From: JAMHWF01 sp035911095
Lineage (GTDB): Bacteria; Pseudomonadota; Gammaproteobacteria; Burkholderiales; Burkholderiaceae_C
Assembly: GCA_035911095.1 (NCBI GenBank)
Contig: JAMHWF010000089.1
Span: forward strand, 1 to 64,000
Length of the DNA: 64,000 nucleotides
Reading direction: 5' to 3'
Shown: piece by piece, positions 60,659 through 64,000 of the stretch
How the letters are laid out: the number at the start of each line of letters is the position of its first letter
How positions within the stretch are numbered: the stretch's first letter is position 1
Notes under the pieces: model-generated
What the model was told of the DNA's origin: nothing
The model's input: only the letters and a program-made list of their open reading frames with translations
Databases searched by the model: none
Position numbers and translations under genes: made by a program

Positions 60659-61741
60659 TCAGATGCCCTGCGGCCGCCGCAGCGTCTTCATCCGGTCGAC
60701 CGCCTGCACGGTGTAGGTCTGCCGCTGGTCGTCGCGGCGGATCTCGAGCGTCACCTCGCGCTCCGCAGTCGGACCGCGCCACAGCGCCTTCCACAGCGAA
60801 GCCAGGTCGCGCACCTCGGTGCCGTCGATGCGCTCGATGCGGTCGCCCGCGCGCAGCCCGGCCACCTCGGCGGGGCTGTTCTCGCTGACCCGCGCGACGA
60901 GCACCTGGCCACCGCGTTCGAGGCAGTTGAGCCCCATCCAGGCGCGCTCGCTGGCGCGCGAGCGGCCGCGCTCGCGCAGTTCGCCGAGGATCGGCTTGAG
61001 CAGGTCGACCGGCACGAACATGTTGCCGCTCACGGGCCGGTCTCCGCCGAGCGCATCGGCGACAAGCAGCGAGCCGATGCCGACCAACTCGCCGCGCCCA
61101 TTGAACAGCGCAGCTCCGCTGTGGTCGGCCCGCGGCGGGACGGTGAAGAGCGCGCTGTCGACGTGGTACTCCCAGTAGCCTGAGAAAGGCCGCCGCGAAA
61201 CCATCTGCGCCACGCTGACCTCGGGTTGTTCGCCGCCGCTGGCCACCACCAGCGGTTCTTCCGGGCGTATCGCTGCGGCATCGCCGAGCGGCGCGACCGG
61301 AATCCCGAGCGGGGCCAGCGATTGCAGCAGGCCGAAGCCGGTAGCGAGGTCGTAGGCGACGACGCGCGCCGGGACGGACCGGCCGTCGTCGAGGAGCAGG
61401 TCGACGTGCTCGGCCTCGAGGATCAGGTAGCCGATCGTCAGCACCAGGCCGTCCGAGCCGATCTGGACACCGGAGCCGATGCGCAGCGGCCCGAGCGTGC
61501 CGGCGGAGGTGGCATCGGCGACCGCCTCCGCGACCACCCCGACGACGGCAGCGTTCGCCCGGCTGAGCGCGCGCGCCTGGGCCTCGATCGCGCTCGGCGT
61601 CGCCGCCGAGGCGGCATCGGCCGCCCTTGAGAGGCCCCACGGTGCAGCCAGCGCAAGCGAGAGGGCCAGCAGGCGGGGGAGGATCCACCCACCAGCGCGG
61701 CGCACCGTGCCGACGGCAGTGAAGCAGGGCAGGGACGTCAT
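60659..61741 (-). CDS. Trypsin-like (S1C/DegP-type) PDZ protein lacking catalytic His
   Basis: The product is 360 aa with a signal-like segment at about 16-41. The fold resembles DegP/HtrA: a trypsin-like domain at about 60-255 and a PDZ domain at about 265-345 (ARVSENSPAEVAGLRAGDRI). The place of the catalytic His, normally in TNAHVV, reads LTIGYLILEAEH. The Asp site, normally DLAVL, reads DLATGFGLLQ. The serine site ADHSGAALFNGRGELVG keeps a serine. It is therefore probably not an active protease and may bind peptides or act as an adaptor. Confidence 0.75.
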   Translation of the reverse strand: MTSLPCFTAVGTVRRAGGWILPRLLALSLALAAPWGLSRAADAASAATPSAIEAQARALSRANAAVVGVVAEAVADATSAGTLGPLRIGSGVQIGSDGLVLTIGYLILEAEHVDLLLDDGRSVPARVVAYDLATGFGLLQSLAPLGIPVAPLGDAAAIRPEEPLVVASGGEQPEVSVAQMVSRRPFSGYWEYHVDSALFTVPPRADHSGAALFNGRGELVGIGSLLVADALGGDRPVSGNMFVPVDLLKPILGELRERGRSRASERAWMGLNCLERGGQVLVARVSENSPAEVAGLRAGDRIERIDGTEVRDLASLWKALWRGPTAEREVTLEIRRDDQRQTYTVQAVDRMKTLRRPQGI

Positions 61742-61859
61742 GGCCGGGCGCCTCCAGCAAGAGAGGTGCCGAGGAGCATGATCGAATCCCGAAACCCTGC
61801 CGCCGTCCGGGGATCGGCCGGGGCCCCCGCCGCACCGGCGGCGGCTGGAGACGGCGCCG

Positions 61860-62456
61860 TCAGCGACGGCGGCGGCCGAACGGCGGTTGTCCGCGCCAGT
61901 AGCGCAGCATCAGGTAGCCGCCCAGCATGCCGCCGAGGTGCGCGAAGTGGGCGATGCCGGAGGCGGAGCTGGTGACGCCGAACAACAGCTCGAGGCCGCC
62001 GTAGATCGCGACGAAGACCTTGGCCTTCATCGGGATCGGCGGGAACAGCGGGACGATCGTGCGGTTCGGGAACGTCATGCCGAAGGCGAGCAGCAGGCCG
62101 AACAGCCCGCCCGAGGCGCCGACCGTCGGGTACGGCGAGCCGTTGATCTGCGTCACGATCAGCTGCGCCAGCGCCGCGGTAAGCACGCTGGCCACATAGA
62201 AGTGGATGAAGCGGCGCGGGCCCCACAGCCGTTCGAGCTCTCCGCCGAACATGTAGAGGCCGAGCATGTTGAAGAACAGGTGGCCGACGCTGCCGTGCAG
62301 GAACGCGTAGGTGAGGATCTGCCAGGGCAGGAACCCGCCGCCCAGGGGCCACAGCGCGAACAACCCTTCGAGCCAGCCCCGGAACAGGTACTGAAGGCAG
62401 AAGACGACGGTATTGGCCAGCAGCAGGGCCTTGGTAACGGGCGGCAGTGGCGGCAT
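61860..62456 (-). CDS. Rhomboid-family intramembrane serine protease
   Basis: The product is 198 aa from ATG 62456. Six membrane helices are predicted. The catalytic serine is in TVGASGGLFGLLLAF and the His in IAHFAHLGGMLGGYL. TYAFLHGSVGHLFFNML carries the conserved helix 2 His residues. Rhomboids cut membrane proteins within the bilayer; the substrate is unknown. Confidence 0.9.
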   Translation of the reverse strand: MPPLPPVTKALLLANTVVFCLQYLFRGWLEGLFALWPLGGGFLPWQILTYAFLHGSVGHLFFNMLGLYMFGGELERLWGPRRFIHFYVASVLTAALAQLIVTQINGSPYPTVGASGGLFGLLLAFGMTFPNRTIVPLFPPIPMKAKVFVAIYGGLELLFGVTSSASGIAHFAHLGGMLGGYLMLRYWRGQPPFGRRRR

Positions 62457-62510
62457 GCGGTCAGGCGGCGGGGGCTGGGGCGCGGCGGACGCGTCGCGCG
62501 CCGTGTCGTC

Positions 62511-62595
62511 TGGTGCCCGCGGCCAGACTCGAACTGGCACGCCTTGCGGCGGCGGATTTTGAGTCCGCTACGTCTACCGATTTCGTCACGCGGGC
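62511..62595 (-). tRNA. tRNA-Leu, anticodon CAA
   Basis: An 85-base gene on the minus strand. The acceptor stem GCCCGCG pairs with CGCGGGC, followed by A and encoded CCA. The anticodon stem GCGGA/TCCGC carries loop CTCAAAA, anticodon CAA at 62561-62559. A long variable arm is typical of tRNA-Leu, and the T arm has GTTCGAGTC. Confidence 0.93.
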
Positions 62596-62668
62596 TGCGT
62601 GGAGTGGGCTGGGAGTATCGCACGCACCCCTGCGCGGCCCCTGCGACAATCGCCCGGCAGGAGGCCCG

Positions 62669-63574
62669 ATGAGCGCTTACAGGACGATAGAGGACGTGAT
62701 TGGCGAAACGCCGCTGGTGCGCCTGGTGCGCGTGCCGGGAGCCGAGCAGGAAAGGCGCGGCAACGTCATTCTCGGCAAGCTCGAAGGCAACAACCCGGCC
62801 GGCTCGGTCAAGGACCGACCGGCGATGAGCATGATCCGCCGCGCCGAGGAACGCGGCGATATCCGCCCCGGCGACACGCTGATCGAAGCCACCTCGGGCA
62901 ATACCGGCATCGCGCTGGCGATGGCCGCGGCCATCCGTGGCTACCGCATGCTGCTCGTGATGCCGGAAGACCTGTCGGTCGAGCGCGCGCAGACGATGCG
63001 CGCCTTCGGCGCCGAGTTGATCCTGACACCGCGCTCGGGCGGCATGGAGTACGCGCGCGACCTGGCCACGCAGATGGAGCGCGACGGCAAGGGCCGGGTG
63101 CTCGACCAGTTCGCCAACCCGGACAACCCACGCATCCACTACGAGACCACCGGCCCGGAGATCTGGCGCGACACCGGCGGCCGCGTCACCCACTTCGTCA
63201 GCGCGATGGGCACCACCGGCACGATCACCGGCGTCTCGCGCTACCTGAAGGAGAAGAACCGCGCGGTGCGCATCGTCGGCGCCCAGCCCGGTGACGGCTC
63301 GCGCATCCCCGGTATCCGCAAGTGGCCCGAGGCCTATCTACCGACGATCTACGACCCGTCTACCGTCGACGAGACCGTCGAGGTCGCGCAGGCCGACGCG
63401 GAGGAGATGGCGCGCCGCCTCGCGCGCGAGGAAGGCATCTTCGGCGGCATCTCGGCCGCGGGCGCCTGCTGGGTCGCGCTGCAGATCGCGGCGCAGGTCG
63501 AGCAGGCGACGATCGTCTTCGTCGTCTGTGACCGTGGCGACCGCTACCTCTCGACCGGGGTGTTCCCGGCCTGA
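62669..63574 (+). CDS. cysM: Cysteine synthase B (O-acetylserine sulfhydrylase)
   Basis: The product is 301 aa, with GGAGG before ATG 62669. The PLP lysine is in NPAGSVKDRPA, the phosphate loop is TSGNTGIAL and the glycine-rich loop SAMGTTGTITG. The shorter CysM-type sequence and IPGIRKWPEAYLP distinguish it from CysK. It makes cysteine, or S-sulfocysteine with thiosulfate. Confidence 0.93.
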   Translation: MSAYRTIEDVIGETPLVRLVRVPGAEQERRGNVILGKLEGNNPAGSVKDRPAMSMIRRAEERGDIRPGDTLIEATSGNTGIALAMAAAIRGYRMLLVMPEDLSVERAQTMRAFGAELILTPRSGGMEYARDLATQMERDGKGRVLDQFANPDNPRIHYETTGPEIWRDTGGRVTHFVSAMGTTGTITGVSRYLKEKNRAVRIVGAQPGDGSRIPGIRKWPEAYLPTIYDPSTVDETVEVAQADAEEMARRLAREEGIFGGISAAGACWVALQIAAQVEQATIVFVVCDRGDRYLSTGVFPA

Positions 63575-63579
63575 GCACG

Positions 63580-64000
63580 ATGTCCGGCCACGCCTGGCGC
63601 TACTGCCCCAGCTGTGCGGGCGCGCTGCAGTCGATCGTCGCCGACGAGGACGGCGGGCCGACGACGCGCCTGCGCTGCCCAGCCTGCGGCTGGACGCACT
63701 GGAACAACCCGACGCCGGTGCTCGCCGCGGTGGTCGAGTGCACCGACCGCGATGGCCTGCTGCTGCTGGCGCGCAACGTCGCCTGGCCCGGGCGCAGCTT
63801 CGCGCTCATCACCGGCTTCATGGAGGCCGGCGAAACGCCGGAGGAGGGTATCGCCCGCGAGGTCGCCGAGGAGACGGCGCTCACCGTGCATTCGCTGTCG
63901 CTGATCGGCGTCTACGACTTCCAGCGCATGAACCAGGTGGTCGTCGCCTACCACGCCTGCGCCACCGGAGAGATCCGCCTGTCGCCCGAGCTGGCGGAGT
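63580..64000 (+). CDS. Nudix hydrolase with zinc ribbon, cut by the window end
   Basis: About 140 codons from ATG 63580. The N-terminal zinc ribbon is YCPSCAGAL...RCPACGW. The Nudix box reads GFMEAGETPEEGIAREVAEE, then TAL, where the standard final Gly is Ala. It resembles the NUDIX domain of NudC-type hydrolases without their N-terminal half. It follows cysM by five bases and is probably in the same operon. The 3' part lies outside the window. Confidence 0.85.
   Translation, partial: MSGHAWRYCPSCAGALQSIVADEDGGPTTRLRCPACGWTHWNNPTPVLAAVVECTDRDGLLLLARNVAWPGRSFALITGFMEAGETPEEGIAREVAEETALTVHSLSLIGVYDFQRMNQVVVAYHACATGEIRLSPELAE

Overview
The window is chromosomal DNA of a high-GC betaproteobacterium, most likely order Burkholderiales (Rubrivivax/Methylibium/Leptothrix-like). 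This is inferred from gene content and order (yicC, Ser/Thr kinase, PP2C, rph, rdgB, hemW; mprF with acvB; cheR-cheD-cheB; ispH, serS; trpS, purN; livHMGF) and from dense GC-rich coding. The genus cannot be fixed from the sequence alone.

Bases 1 to about 9,000 are an accessory island. It begins with the tail of an IS256-family transposase, whose right end cuts into an HD/Hsp90-like ATPase gene. Five genes run on the minus strand: a 62-residue peptide with a Cys-Cys pair (5666-5854), two radical SAM/SPASM proteins with PqqD-like N-termini (4294-5664 and 2900-4306), an HNH protein, and the HD + GHKL ATPase. Diverging from the peptide is a two-helix membrane protein (6026-6964). Next comes a metalloprotease fragment cut by a complete IS3-family element (7623-8819). 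The peptide plus two maturases looks like a RiPP locus of unassigned type, and its attachment to an HNH protein and an HD/Hsp90-like ATPase is the most novel feature here.

From 9,040 to 22,451 lie yicC, a kinase/phosphatase pair, rph, rdgB, hemW, a hybrid sensor kinase with two periplasmic binding domains, and the mprF-acvB pair for lysyl-phosphatidylglycerol. From 22,584 to 27,570 are cheR-cheD-cheB, a diguanylate cyclase overlapping an FlhG-like ATPase, and a truncated haemoglobin. From 27,573 to 36,302 are smr-radC, fkpB-ispH, serS, tRNA-Ser, a lipoprotein and a CpxP/R/A-like envelope-stress set. From 36,348 to 47,180 are a MATE exporter, a DUF3717/DUF1289 protein, trpS, purN, a 5-methylcytosine methyltransferase, a desaturase, a cardiolipin synthase, rpmB-rpmG, trxB and a Crp/Fnr regulator.

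From 47,227 to the end are ftsK-lolA, a chemoreceptor overlapping an OprB porin gene, rarA, livHMGF without a binding protein, a CDP-6-deoxyhexose reductase-like flavoprotein, an SDR protein, a trypsin-like protein without its catalytic His, a rhomboid protease, tRNA-Leu, cysM and a truncated Nudix gene. Several housekeeping genes have a -10-like hexamer only 6-9 nt before the start codon and no Shine-Dalgarno sequence, suggesting leaderless or near-leaderless transcripts.
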